From Candidatus Rifleibacteriota bacterium (GTDB lineage: Bacteria > Muiribacteriota > Ozemobacteria > Ozemobacterales > Ozemobacteraceae), in assembly GCA_015232575.1 (NCBI GenBank), contig JADFZL010000001.1:248001-312000 (forward strand): a stretch of 64,000 bases of DNA. Reading direction: 5' to 3'. Positions 51,737-61,010 of this stretch are shown here, one piece after another. The notes beneath the pieces were generated by a model, which saw only the letters and a list, made by a program, of their open reading frames with translations, did no database searches and had not been told where the DNA came from. Each line of letters opens with the position of its first letter. Position 1 is the first letter of the stretch. Both the position numbers and the translations under genes were made by a program.

Positions 51737-54622
51737 ATGAAAAAAAAGTTGTTAAACTTAATTCCGTTTTTTCTTCTCTTCCTGCTGATTTCTTTTCCGA
51801 TAATGCTTCTTTCAAAAATGGAAGAAAGAAGACTCGAAATGAAGCTGGAGCGAAAGAAGTTCTTCTGGGAAATTCAGGCAAAACATTCTATTGATTTGTT
51901 CCGAAACATCACTTCTGTTGATTCTTTCCGGAATAAACTCACTCAAAAAGCATTTACTCTGAGAGAGAACATTTCTGAAAACCCGAAAATTCAATCATGG
52001 AAGGATGTTTCGCATGATTTTCCGGCAAGAATAAATAAAAATCTTTTCTCTAGTTCCGTTCCACTTTTTGCATACGCACTTTATCTTGATAAATCAGGTT
52101 CAAGGCTGATAGAAAATAATTCATTTTCAAAAGAAAAAGTCACAGTAATGAAAAGCTTTCTCACAGCACTTGATAATTTTCATACTATGACGCTCGACGA
52201 AAGCAAAAAACTCGATAATCTTTCAAGAAGAATGTTTGGATTGATTGCCAACTTTTCAATGATTCAAAAAATGCCGGGGAAGGCAATTCCACTGATGTAC
52301 AACAAGCAGAACATCGAGCTTCTCTGGGATTCTATTGAACTGAAAAACAACGCCAGAATTATGTATATTACTGCATTCAAATCAGATGAAACCACCCGCA
52401 GCAGACTTTTAAAGAAGGCACTTTCAGCTATTAATTCGAGTTTTTTACCAATACTTGTTTCTGCAAATCCCGGATATTCAATAAAGCAGACCGTTTTACC
52501 TGAAACGCTTTCAATTGAAAAGTTAAAATACGTAAAAGGAATTATCAATAAGAATCGACTACTCGAAAACAAACACAAACTTGTACCGTCAGGAAAATCA
52601 GTTATTATTGATGAAACATTTATACTGCGCGATCTTATCGACACGTCAATTCCTTATGAAATCTTTCTCTTTTCAAAAATTCGTCCGGAATCATCAAGTT
52701 CTTTTGTTTATTTAATCTCATGCGTTTTCTTTACATTCTTCACAGTTGTCAGTTTCAGAACCGTTCTCTATGGTGAAGCCTTTTTGCTGAGTCTGAAAAG
52801 GCGTTTTTCCCTTCTTTTTTCAGTTGTTGGAATTTTGCCCCTGTTGATTCTTTTTGCAGCAGGCTATCTCTATGTTGAGGCAACTCACAGCAACGAAGAG
52901 AGAAATATTCTCAAAAACACGATAACACTGATGGATGAACTTGACGCTGGCAGTGAAACCGTCATTACAAATACGATAGCGAGATGCAGAAAACTGGTTT
53001 CTGATAAAAAGCTGCTATCTTTATTACGCAAAGATGACAACAATTCGCTTAAAGCGGCCTCTGACAAAGCATTTTCATACATGCAAGATCACTCTGCACC
53101 GATTGAATTTTTTCTTCTTAACTTTCCTGATTTGAAAACCAAATGCTTCTTCAACAAAGATTCCGATAATTTCAGGAAGGCGCAGTTTATAGAAGCTGTC
53201 AATGCTTTTTTTAATGAAGGGTTCAGTTATCTTACTCAGGAGAAAGCAATAGTACAAGTGCAATCTCTGGTAAAAAACGTCAATGAAAATCTTGCTGACT
53301 TTGAGGGCGTTACAAAAATGGAGTTATTCAGGAATTTCATGCGCAGACAGAGCAGATCAGAAATAATTGAGATAGACAGGGAAAAATCTTTTCAGTTTCA
53401 CGATCTTATTTCCACTAAATCAGACGGGCCAGTCTGGGTAAATCTTCATGGCAATCTCGAGCACCAGTTTAAAACATATTTTCACAAGTCACTAATGGAG
53501 TTGGAGTGGTCATTAAATGACGGGCTGAGGACCTTTGCAGCAACAAAAGTATCTTCAAGAAAACCAGAAAAATTTTTTCCCGAAGAAAAGGATATGTTCT
53601 GGCAGACAAAAACAGCTAAAAAGCTTTACAAATACATGATTCAATCAGGGAACTCCCTTTCAACACTAATTATTCCTGATCGAAGTGGAATTTATGTTTC
53701 ATTTCCATGCCGTCACTCATCCGGATATGTTCTTTCTGCATACATATACATTTCCCACATTCAGAAAAAAAAGGCTTTCAACCTGATAATTCTTGGAATT
53801 TTTACACTTGTTCTGGCAATTCCGGTATTCATACTTGCGCGAAGGTCTGCTGAATACATTGTCGAGCCTCTTATTGAAGTTGAACTCGGACTTTTCAGAG
53901 TAATTAATGGTGACCTTGCCGGAAGAGTATCTCTTCGCAGAAACGATGAACTTGGCAAGGTAACAAAAGTTTTCGACATCATGACGCAGGGGCTGGAGAG
54001 AAGAAAAAATCTAATCAGATTCGTTTCTGGAAGCCTGGAAGCTCTTGGAAGCAATTCTGTAATGAAAGAGGGTGTAATTTTATTTTCTGATATGTTTAAT
54101 TTCACCGAAATTTCTGAAAAAATCAAGCCTGATGAAGTTGTGAAGCTCTTGAATACACATTTTGAAAAGATGGCTGAATGTGTCGAAAACAGCGGCGGCT
54201 ACATTGAAAATTTCATCGGAGATGCAATCGTTTCTTCATTTTTCCAGGATTCTTTTGAAAAATCATGCTATGCAGCTTTAAGTGCAGCAACAAAAATGTA
54301 CATTGAACTTAATTATCTGAATATGAATAGAAAACTGCAAGGTTCATTCGAATACTATATGGGAATTGGTATTGACGGCGGAACACTTGCCTCATGCACG
54401 ATTGGCACTTCAGACAGATGCGAACACGTAATCAGCGGAGAGCCAAGAAAAAATGCAGAATATCTTGAAAGTCTTTCCAGAAAGAAATCCGAGACTGGAA
54501 TAATTATTTCAGACAGAATTGCACGTTATATTTCACCGGAATATCTTATTAAAACTGCCGATTTAAAGGCGTTTGAACTTACATTTGAATTTGTAGAAAA
54601 GTTCAGAGATTTCAGAAAATGA
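51737..54622 (+). CDS. Membrane class III nucleotide cyclase, C1-like subunit
   Basis: 961 residues from ATG 51737. Hydrophobic helices at about residues 7-27, 320-345 and 358-385 and near 680-705 enclose extracytoplasmic sensor regions. A HAMP segment (RRNDELGKVTKVFDIM) and the cyclase domain follow. Metal-binding aspartates are both present: Asp785 in ILFSDMFNF and Asp829 in NFIGDAIVSSF. The purine-selecting Lys is Asn825. In HVISGEPRKNAEYLE the transition-state Asn is Lys905 and the Arg is Tyr909. Alone it should not form a complete site. Its stop overlaps the next gene (ATGA), whose domain has exactly the missing residues. Confidence 0.85.
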   Translation: MKKKLLNLIPFFLLFLLISFPIMLLSKMEERRLEMKLERKKFFWEIQAKHSIDLFRNITSVDSFRNKLTQKAFTLRENISENPKIQSWKDVSHDFPARINKNLFSSSVPLFAYALYLDKSGSRLIENNSFSKEKVTVMKSFLTALDNFHTMTLDESKKLDNLSRRMFGLIANFSMIQKMPGKAIPLMYNKQNIELLWDSIELKNNARIMYITAFKSDETTRSRLLKKALSAINSSFLPILVSANPGYSIKQTVLPETLSIEKLKYVKGIINKNRLLENKHKLVPSGKSVIIDETFILRDLIDTSIPYEIFLFSKIRPESSSSFVYLISCVFFTFFTVVSFRTVLYGEAFLLSLKRRFSLLFSVVGILPLLILFAAGYLYVEATHSNEERNILKNTITLMDELDAGSETVITNTIARCRKLVSDKKLLSLLRKDDNNSLKAASDKAFSYMQDHSAPIEFFLLNFPDLKTKCFFNKDSDNFRKAQFIEAVNAFFNEGFSYLTQEKAIVQVQSLVKNVNENLADFEGVTKMELFRNFMRRQSRSEIIEIDREKSFQFHDLISTKSDGPVWVNLHGNLEHQFKTYFHKSLMELEWSLNDGLRTFAATKVSSRKPEKFFPEEKDMFWQTKTAKKLYKYMIQSGNSLSTLIIPDRSGIYVSFPCRHSSGYVLSAYIYISHIQKKKAFNLIILGIFTLVLAIPVFILARRSAEYIVEPLIEVELGLFRVINGDLAGRVSLRRNDELGKVTKVFDIMTQGLERRKNLIRFVSGSLEALGSNSVMKEGVILFSDMFNFTEISEKIKPDEVVKLLNTHFEKMAECVENSGGYIENFIGDAIVSSFFQDSFEKSCYAALSAATKMYIELNYLNMNRKLQGSFEYYMGIGIDGGTLASCTIGTSDRCEHVISGEPRKNAEYLESLSRKKSETGIIISDRIARYISPEYLIKTADLKAFELTFEFVEKFRDFRK

Positions 54623-57540
54623 GCAAAACAATTAAAATCGTTTTATTTTCTGCATTTTTCCTGATTTTTTCTCAAATTATCCTTTCGTTCTTTTTTTCTG
54701 AAGAATATTTGAAATATACTGGCAGTTTCTTTCTTAATCAGCACAACGACTTTGAGCGTATTTTTTCTATTCTGAAGGAAACAGGAAGAAAAAACACACT
54801 TGAAACTCAGCTTGCACAATTGTCAGAAAAATATGTACGTTTACGCCTTAAAGGTAAAAAGGCTTTTGATGAGTATTCCGAATTGAGAAAGCAACTTCCA
54901 GCCGGTGATATTTTTCTTGTACGGGTTCAGGAATATTCCTGGAAAATGCTTTTCAGCGAAACAAAACTCAAGATTCTGTCACTGGAAGATGCCGGAAAAA
55001 TGGCTTCCATTGCAAAAATTCCAACAGTAAAACTTGACCGTATACAGAACACGCTTGCCTCATTTTCCAAAAACATTTCCAGAAAGATCGGCTTCCCATA
55101 TTCGGCAATCCTGCAGGTTCCCGGAATGGATGGAAAACTTATTTATATTAATGTTCCTGAAAAAAAGAAAGTATTATTCTGGCAGACATACAAAAAATCA
55201 TCAAATTACTCTGATATCCTGATTGCAATTTATGACCTTGAAAATATTGAAGAAAATTTCTCTGAAAAACGCATTGTTTCGTATTCAGCCTCTCTTGACT
55301 TTCCGCTGGGATTTGTTTCTGTTTCGCCACCGGCAATAATTCTCTCAAAATCATTTTCCTCTTTTCCAGGTATTGAAAATTATCTGATGGCTCTTTTGCG
55401 AAGGGAAAAATCTGTTCCAGGAAAAATTGATTTTGGTGAAGTTAAAATAATTTCGGGAAAAGCTGTTTCAGAAAATGGATTTGTACCAGTCGTTCTTTCA
55501 GGAACAGCGAAAAAGTTCAACAATAGCATTCCATATATTTTCAGCATTTCTATTGCATTTCTCGTCTTCCTGCTGCTTTACCTTTCTTCATTCTTCAATC
55601 CATTGAAAATATTTTCGCATCACATCATAGCTTCAGTTGTAATGAGAATCCTCGGAGCCGCAATTATTCCAATTGTGGCTGCAGGATTTATTTTCAGCAT
55701 AACTTTGTCGCAGATAGTTGATAGCTCAGTAGAAAAGCTGAAAGACTCCCTGCACGAAACTCTTACAAGACTTGATGACGATGTAAAATATCTGAACAAC
55801 GAAATCAGTCAGAAAATCTGGGAAACAATTGGAAAGCCTTCTACAAAAGAAGCCATTAGAAATATTCGATTGACAAAAAATCCGAAATTAATTTTAAAAG
55901 ATTTTGCTGACAGCACGCTCCAGACGATGAAAAGGACCGAAGACAGAATTGGACATGAGTTTTCATTTAATCTTCTATCTCTGAAGGCAACAGACTCTTT
56001 TTATGTTGCACTGAAAAAAACGTCTGAGAATAAGAATTTCGAACTGCACGAATCAGAAAACTCATCAAACTTCATTGCAGTTCTTCAAGATCTTGTTTTT
56101 TATAATTTATTAACGCGAATGAATGATTCAGGTGATGATAAGATGATGAGCGAAAAGCGTTTCATGTTAAAAATTGAAATGCTTATTGATATCATGGTGA
56201 ATTTTTCCGGAAGCGACAATCTGCTTACATTTGTCAAACCAGGACGGGTAAATTTGGGGTATATAAAACTGAATACCGGCAGATATTTCTTTTCTAACAA
56301 TATTATTTTTGCCGGACCGAAGAATCCATATTTTCTATTCTGGGTCTGGGACGAATACCTGACAAGCGAGCCATATCTTCTTGAAAGGCTTAAAAATGAG
56401 CAGAGTACAAATAATGGATTAGAGCTGATTGCCTCACCAAAACCTTTGATTGGCCTTGAAAAAACTTATGAATCAAACACAAACTTAAATAACAGATTTC
56501 TGTTGAATAGACTTATTAGAGATTCATACGAATCGAATGATCTGGTTAAAAGTTTTACAAAATCAGATAAAGGTGTAAAAACTGACTATCATGAAGCTTT
56601 TCCTGGAAAAAGACTAACCCAGTATATTCTTGCCGGAAGCGTTTCCACAAAAGGAACTGAGGATTTTGCCATCAGCGAAAGAATATCGTTTATTTCTACT
56701 ATGCTCATAATCATCATCACTTCTGTTTTAACAGTTTTTTTCATGATAAATTCTCTTTTCAGGCCGCTGAAAGATATTCAAAGTGCTATGGAGCGCATAA
56801 GCAGAAATGATTTTCAGTGCAACTTGAGTATTTCGGGAAACGATGAAATAGGACGCATTGCAATTGCATTTAACAAAATGACTGAATTGCTTGCACAGGG
56901 AAAACTTCTCGGACACTATGTTTCTGAATCTGTTCAGAAAATTATTTCTGATGAAAATTTCCGAAAAAATGCACTTGCCGGCGAGGAAAAAGAAATTACT
57001 GTTGTATTTTCCCAAATAAAAGACTTTGAAAAAATACAGAGGAGCGGGAATCCAGTTTTGTTAACCGGCATAATGAATCTGCATCTTGAAGTATTCAAAA
57101 ATCTTACTGTTATTTATGGCGGAGAAATTGATAAAGTATTTGAAAACAAAGTAATGATTGTATTTGATCATTTATTTGCTGAGACTCCCGATAAAGCAGT
57201 TTCTTCTGCAATAAATCTTGTTATTAACGCTCAACAGGAAATCAGCAGGTATAATCCGGAAATCAAATTGTCTATTGGAATTAACAGCGGAAAAGCAATC
57301 GCCGGAATTGTCGGTGCAAACAAATTCAGAATTACTTATACGGTTATCGGAGACACAGTAAACGTAGCAGCACGACTGGCAAATTTCTCAGAGGATTTTC
57401 ATGAAGAAATAATATCTGTTTCAGGTGATTCGATGCGTCTTTTAAAAGATCGATCGGTTTTTTCTGTGATTAAATCAGAAACATGCTTTGTCAAAGGGAA
57501 AAACGAACCTACGGAAATCTTCTGCCTGAAAGGACACTAA
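54619..57540 (+). CDS. Membrane class III nucleotide cyclase, C2-like subunit
   Basis: 973 residues, start overlapping the preceding stop. Same plan as its neighbour: helices near 5-26, 310-330, 342-368 and 690-715, HAMP (RPLKDIQSAMERI, GNDEIGRIAIAFNKM) and a cyclase domain. Here the metal positions are Gln799 (VVFSQIKDF) and Asn843 (DKVFENKVMIVF), so no metal site. Lys839, Thr908, Asn915 and Arg919 (YTVIGDTVNVAARL) are intact for base recognition and the transition state. It should complete the site of the first subunit. Thr908 resembles the class IIIb substrate position. Product cAMP is likely but not certain. Confidence 0.85.
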   Translation: MSKTIKIVLFSAFFLIFSQIILSFFFSEEYLKYTGSFFLNQHNDFERIFSILKETGRKNTLETQLAQLSEKYVRLRLKGKKAFDEYSELRKQLPAGDIFLVRVQEYSWKMLFSETKLKILSLEDAGKMASIAKIPTVKLDRIQNTLASFSKNISRKIGFPYSAILQVPGMDGKLIYINVPEKKKVLFWQTYKKSSNYSDILIAIYDLENIEENFSEKRIVSYSASLDFPLGFVSVSPPAIILSKSFSSFPGIENYLMALLRREKSVPGKIDFGEVKIISGKAVSENGFVPVVLSGTAKKFNNSIPYIFSISIAFLVFLLLYLSSFFNPLKIFSHHIIASVVMRILGAAIIPIVAAGFIFSITLSQIVDSSVEKLKDSLHETLTRLDDDVKYLNNEISQKIWETIGKPSTKEAIRNIRLTKNPKLILKDFADSTLQTMKRTEDRIGHEFSFNLLSLKATDSFYVALKKTSENKNFELHESENSSNFIAVLQDLVFYNLLTRMNDSGDDKMMSEKRFMLKIEMLIDIMVNFSGSDNLLTFVKPGRVNLGYIKLNTGRYFFSNNIIFAGPKNPYFLFWVWDEYLTSEPYLLERLKNEQSTNNGLELIASPKPLIGLEKTYESNTNLNNRFLLNRLIRDSYESNDLVKSFTKSDKGVKTDYHEAFPGKRLTQYILAGSVSTKGTEDFAISERISFISTMLIIIITSVLTVFFMINSLFRPLKDIQSAMERISRNDFQCNLSISGNDEIGRIAIAFNKMTELLAQGKLLGHYVSESVQKIISDENFRKNALAGEEKEITVVFSQIKDFEKIQRSGNPVLLTGIMNLHLEVFKNLTVIYGGEIDKVFENKVMIVFDHLFAETPDKAVSSAINLVINAQQEISRYNPEIKLSIGINSGKAIAGIVGANKFRITYTVIGDTVNVAARLANFSEDFHEEIISVSGDSMRLLKDRSVFSVIKSETCFVKGKNEPTEIFCLKGH

Positions 57541-57559
57541 GTTCGAACTGCTGTTTTTG

Positions 57560-57705
57560 TCCGCAGATTGAAAGATTAAAGATAAAAGATAAAAGATAAA
57601 AGATTAAAGATTTAAAGCTGTCCGCAGATTTCGCAGATTACGCAGATTAAGATTAAAGATTGAAAGATTGGAAGATTAAAGATTGAAAGATGTTCGCAGA
57701 TTAGG
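57560..57705 (+). repeat. Low-complexity AAAGATT/CGCAGATT stretch
   Basis: Many units of AAAGATTAAAGATAAAAGAT and TTTCGCAGATTACGCAGATT. Similar to 51341-51500. Lies just beyond the second cyclase gene. Confidence 0.6.
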
Positions 57706-57727
57706 TGGTGTGCTAGATTTTTTATCG

Positions 57728-57752
57728 GTAGGGACGCGATTTATCGCGTCCG
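57728..57752 (+). repeat. REP-like palindrome GTAGGGACGCGATTTATCGC
   Basis: GGACGCGAT and ATCGCGTCC form a perfect 9-base stem. It differs from 31365-31389 by paired changes that keep the stem. It might also end convergent transcripts between the cyclase and ispF genes. Confidence 0.5.
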
Positions 57753-57883
57753 TTTGAACAACACATCGGGTTATCTGGGCGCAACGAACTGCACACCGGA
57801 CAGATAAACCAAAAGATATCATAGTACATGCCAAAGATTTCAGATTAAGATATTCATAGATTGAGGAGATGGGATAAGATGGA

Positions 57884-58369
57884 TTATTGACGTTCGAGGA
57901 GAACGATTGCTCGGGCGATTATGCATTCGCCGCGGCCTGCTGAATCCAGTTTTTCGTTGGTTCCAGCTTTCAGAGAGATTTGCGAAGTATCAATATTTAG
58001 AGAGCGCGATATTTTTTCTCTGATCTGCTCACTGAAAGGCTTTATTTTCGGCTTTTCGCAGATTATCATTGAATCAATGTTTCCAATTGAATAGCCACTA
58101 TCTTTAAGCATTCGATAGACTTTCTCCAAAAGAATCAGAGAAGATATTCCTCTGAATTTTTCATCTGTATCGGGAAAGTGCGAGCCGATGTCGCCAAGAG
58201 CAAGCGCACCAAGCATTGCATCCATAATCGCATGCAAAAGCACGTCTGCGTCAGAATGTCCCAGTAAGCCAAGTTCAAATGGAATTCTGACTCCACCAAG
58301 CCATAGATCACGCTGTGGAACCAGCCGGTGAATATCTTCACCATAACCTATTCTAAATTTCTGTTTCAT
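57884..58369 (-). CDS. ispF: 2-C-methyl-D-erythritol 2,4-cyclodiphosphate synthase
   Basis: 161 residues from ATG 58369 with GGGAG upstream; the frame upstream to 58480 lacks a start signal. RIGYGEDIHRL gives the metal-binding Asp-x-His, and GHSDADVLLHAIMDA and GDIGSHFPDTD are the family blocks. TNEKLDSAGRGECI is the C-terminal signature. It cyclises CDP-ME2P in the MEP pathway. It is last in the dxr direction, 165 bases downstream of dxr. Confidence 0.95.
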   Translation of the reverse strand: MKQKFRIGYGEDIHRLVPQRDLWLGGVRIPFELGLLGHSDADVLLHAIMDAMLGALALGDIGSHFPDTDEKFRGISSLILLEKVYRMLKDSGYSIGNIDSMIICEKPKIKPFSEQIREKISRSLNIDTSQISLKAGTNEKLDSAGRGECIIARAIVLLERQ

Positions 58370-58534
58370 TATTATACTCCCAGAGCATTTGAAAAGATTG
58401 ACTTTTCGAAAAATCGGCCACGGTGTTGATGAGGATTTTTTTGCACTCTCCTCTTCAAAGCTATAATCTTTGTTAATCACTGTTATCCGTTGATAATACT
58501 CAGATAAGTTATATGCTCATAAAACCTAAAATTG

Positions 58535-59698
58535 CTACAATCGAGATATTATATCTTCAGCTAGTTTTCTTGTTTCAGAATCGGCTGTCAGAAGTTCTTC
58601 TAATTTGGGATTATCGATTATTTTCAGCGAATTCATGCACTTTCTTATTATTTCTGGAATCGCCGGAAATGATATTTTACCATTCAAAAAGGCCTCAACA
58701 GCTATTTCATTTGCGGCATTTACTATGCACGGCATCGTGCCTGAACGTTTTCCTGCTTCGCAGGCATATTCCAGGCAGGGAAAATCGCGAATGCGGGGTG
58801 CTTCAAAGGTCAGCGGTGGCAGTTTCAGAAAGTCAGTTTTTTCTGAACATCCGGACAAACGTTCAGGGTAGCTCAGAGCATATTTTATCGGAAGACGCAT
58901 ATCCGGCATTCCAAGCTGAGCCAGAACTGAACCATCAATAAATTCAACCATTGAATGAATTATTGACTGCGGATGAATAACAACTTCAATACGATCAAAA
59001 CCAATATCAAAAAGCCATCGGGCCTCAATAATTTCCAGGCCTTTGTTCATGAGAGTAGCAGAATCAATAGTGATCTTCCCGCCCATCTCCCAGTTTGGAT
59101 GTTTTAATGCCTGCTTTGGCGTAATTTTCGAAAATTCTGATGCCGAAAGTGAACGGAAAGGACCTCCGGATGCTGTTAGAATAAGTTTATTAACATATTT
59201 CATCTCGGAATTCTGAAGGCACTGAAAAATCGCAGAATGTTCGGAATCGATAGGAAGGATTTTTACATTTTTTTTCTGTGCAGCTTCAATTACCAGCTCT
59301 CCGCCAACAACGAGAGTTTCCTTATTTGCCAGACAGATGTTCTTTCCGGCATGAATTGCTGATAATACCGGTTCAAGGCCGATAGAGCCGACAAGAGCTG
59401 AGACAAGCATTTCAGCTTCCGGAAGAATAGATATTTCAATCAGCCCTTTTTTCCCTGAAAGAACCTTGATTCCGGTTCCAGCCAAAGCTTTCTGAAGTTT
59501 TTCTGATTCATCGTCATCAAAAATTGAAACTACATCAGGATGAAATTCAAGTGCCTGATCTGCCAGTTTCTTCCAGTTTCGTTTTGCGGCAAGCGCTATA
59601 ATTTTAAATCTATCGGGATTATCTCTTACTACATCAAGAGTGTTAATACCAATCGAACCCGTTGAACCAAGGAGAATTATTTTTTTTTCTTTTTTCAT
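58535..59698 (-). CDS. dxr: 1-deoxy-D-xylulose 5-phosphate reductoisomerase
   Basis: 387 residues, full length. NADPH-binding GSTGSIGINTLDVV at the N-terminus, NKETLVVGGELV, PIDSEHSAIFQCL with metal-binding Asp and Glu, and LTASGGPFR and MNKGLEIIEARWLF. It makes MEP from DXP. Separated from ispE by a 430-base gap that is full of repeats. Confidence 0.96.
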   Translation of the reverse strand: MKKEKKIILLGSTGSIGINTLDVVRDNPDRFKIIALAAKRNWKKLADQALEFHPDVVSIFDDDESEKLQKALAGTGIKVLSGKKGLIEISILPEAEMLVSALVGSIGLEPVLSAIHAGKNICLANKETLVVGGELVIEAAQKKNVKILPIDSEHSAIFQCLQNSEMKYVNKLILTASGGPFRSLSASEFSKITPKQALKHPNWEMGGKITIDSATLMNKGLEIIEARWLFDIGFDRIEVVIHPQSIIHSMVEFIDGSVLAQLGMPDMRLPIKYALSYPERLSGCSEKTDFLKLPPLTFEAPRIRDFPCLEYACEAGKRSGTMPCIVNAANEIAVEAFLNGKISFPAIPEIIRKCMNSLKIIDNPKLEELLTADSETRKLAEDIISRL

Positions 59699-59781
59699 AT
59701 TTAACCTGAATTTTGCAATCCTCTACTAATGCATAAAATCTTTAACCCACATTTACTCAACAATAAGACAATTACTGACAC

Positions 59782-59943
59782 CTTAGTACGCATAATCTTA
59801 AATAATGGGACATATTTGCATGTTAACTTTGGGGTGGGCTGTCATCTCGAACGAATGTGAGAGATCTCCATAATGTGAGATTTCTCCCTTTGGTCGAAAT
59901 GACATTGTTTAATGACCCCTTTATTAAGATTTGCTATACTTAG
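59782..59943. mobile_element. MITE-like element, full copy D
   Basis: About 162 bases. Left end CTTAGTACGCATAATCTTAA; inverted right end CTAAGTATAGCAAATCTTAA. The centre contains GTCATCTCGAACGAATGTGA facing TTTCTCCCTTTGGTCGAAAT. Homologous along its length to 45941-46103. Confidence 0.7.
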
Positions 59944-59962
59944 GTTACTGACGAAAAAAACA

Positions 59963-59999
59963 GATCTCACGCAGAGACGCAGAGGCGCGGAGAAAAACT
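59963..59999 (+). repeat. Dispersed ATCTCACGCAGAGACGCAGAGGC oligonucleotide
   Basis: Contains CACGCAGAGACGCAGAGG and ends GGAGAAAAACTGAG. Inverted partner at 46131-46166. Lies 20 bases beyond the MITE-like copy D. Confidence 0.6.
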
Positions 60000-60053
60000 G
60001 AGAAAAAAAAGATTATACTTTTTAAGCTTCGCCTATGCATATTTCAGTAACAT

Positions 60054-60130
60054 TGAAAACCAACTTTCTTATTTACCATCTGATCTCTATTTACTGTATA
60101 AAATTGAGATCAGATGCTAAATACAGGTTT
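60054..60130 (+). repeat. 80-bp interspersed repeat, copy R3
   Basis: Begins TGAAAACCAACTTTCTTATT. CATCTGATCTC pairs with GAGATCAGATG across the centre; stem bases differ from copy R2 but pairing is kept. It ends CAGGTTT and touches the ispE stop. Confidence 0.65.
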
Positions 60131-61010
60131 AAAAATGAGAGCCGCGTGAAGTTTGTTCAAGAAAAAGATTCACTTTTGAGATATCTAAACATGATGCAGC
60201 CTTCGTAGCCTGTTTTCTGTCGTAGTACAATCCGAAGACTGAAGGACCACTGCCAGACATGAGCACTGCACCGCTTCCCTCGTTCATCAAGGCATCTTTA
60301 ACAGCAGCAACTTCCAGATAGCGCTTAAAAGTGACTGATTCGAGATCGTTAAAAATGTTATTTCTCAGAAAAGCCAGATCACGACGTCGATATGCTGTCA
60401 GAATCTCCGAAAACAGCTCCGGATCACGCTTTATAAGGCCGGGTCTGTAATTTTCATAGCACCAGCGCGTCGAGACTTCAACGCCTTTTGGAACAGCAAT
60501 CAGAACGAACAATGGCGGGCGCGGCGGTTCAAAAAAAGTCAGAATTTCCCCCCGTCCCGATGCGGCTGCAAGTCCGCCGCGCAGTACAAACGGAACATCA
60601 GAACCAATAGCAAGAGAAAGCTTCATCTTGTCTGCCATTGTCAATCCGCGATCATAAAGTCTTGCAAGGCCGTTCAACACAGCTGCAGCATCTGTGCTTC
60701 CGCCAGCCATGCCGCCTGCAACAGGAATTCTCTTCTGAATACGTATCAATAATCCTGTATTGATTCCGAAGTGGTGAAAAAACACCTGAGCTGCTTTATA
60801 CGCAAGATTTCCTGAATCAACAGGAATTAAAGGGTTGTCACACTCAACCTGAATGCCCTCTTCACGGGTTTCCTGAAGGGTAATTGTGTCAGAGAGAGTC
60901 AGAGACTGCATCAAAGTTGTAAGCTCGTGATATCCGTCTGTGCGCTTCTCTTTAACCCAGAGTGAAATATTAACCTTTGCCGGAGCCTGTAGAATCAGTG
61001 TTCGTTTCAT
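60129..61010 (-). CDS. ispE: 4-diphosphocytidyl-2-C-methyl-D-erythritol kinase
   Basis: 293 residues. GHMP kinase blocks: APAKVNISLWV with DGYHEL, VAGGMAGGSTDAAAVL as the ATP loop, and VLMSGSGPSVFGLY near the C-terminus. Phosphorylates CDP-ME. The ATG overlaps the ispD stop by 4 bases. Confidence 0.95.
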   Translation of the reverse strand: MKRTLILQAPAKVNISLWVKEKRTDGYHELTTLMQSLTLSDTITLQETREEGIQVECDNPLIPVDSGNLAYKAAQVFFHHFGINTGLLIRIQKRIPVAGGMAGGSTDAAAVLNGLARLYDRGLTMADKMKLSLAIGSDVPFVLRGGLAAASGRGEILTFFEPPRPPLFVLIAVPKGVEVSTRWCYENYRPGLIKRDPELFSEILTAYRRRDLAFLRNNIFNDLESVTFKRYLEVAAVKDALMNEGSGAVLMSGSGPSVFGLYYDRKQATKAASCLDISKVNLFLEQTSRGSHF

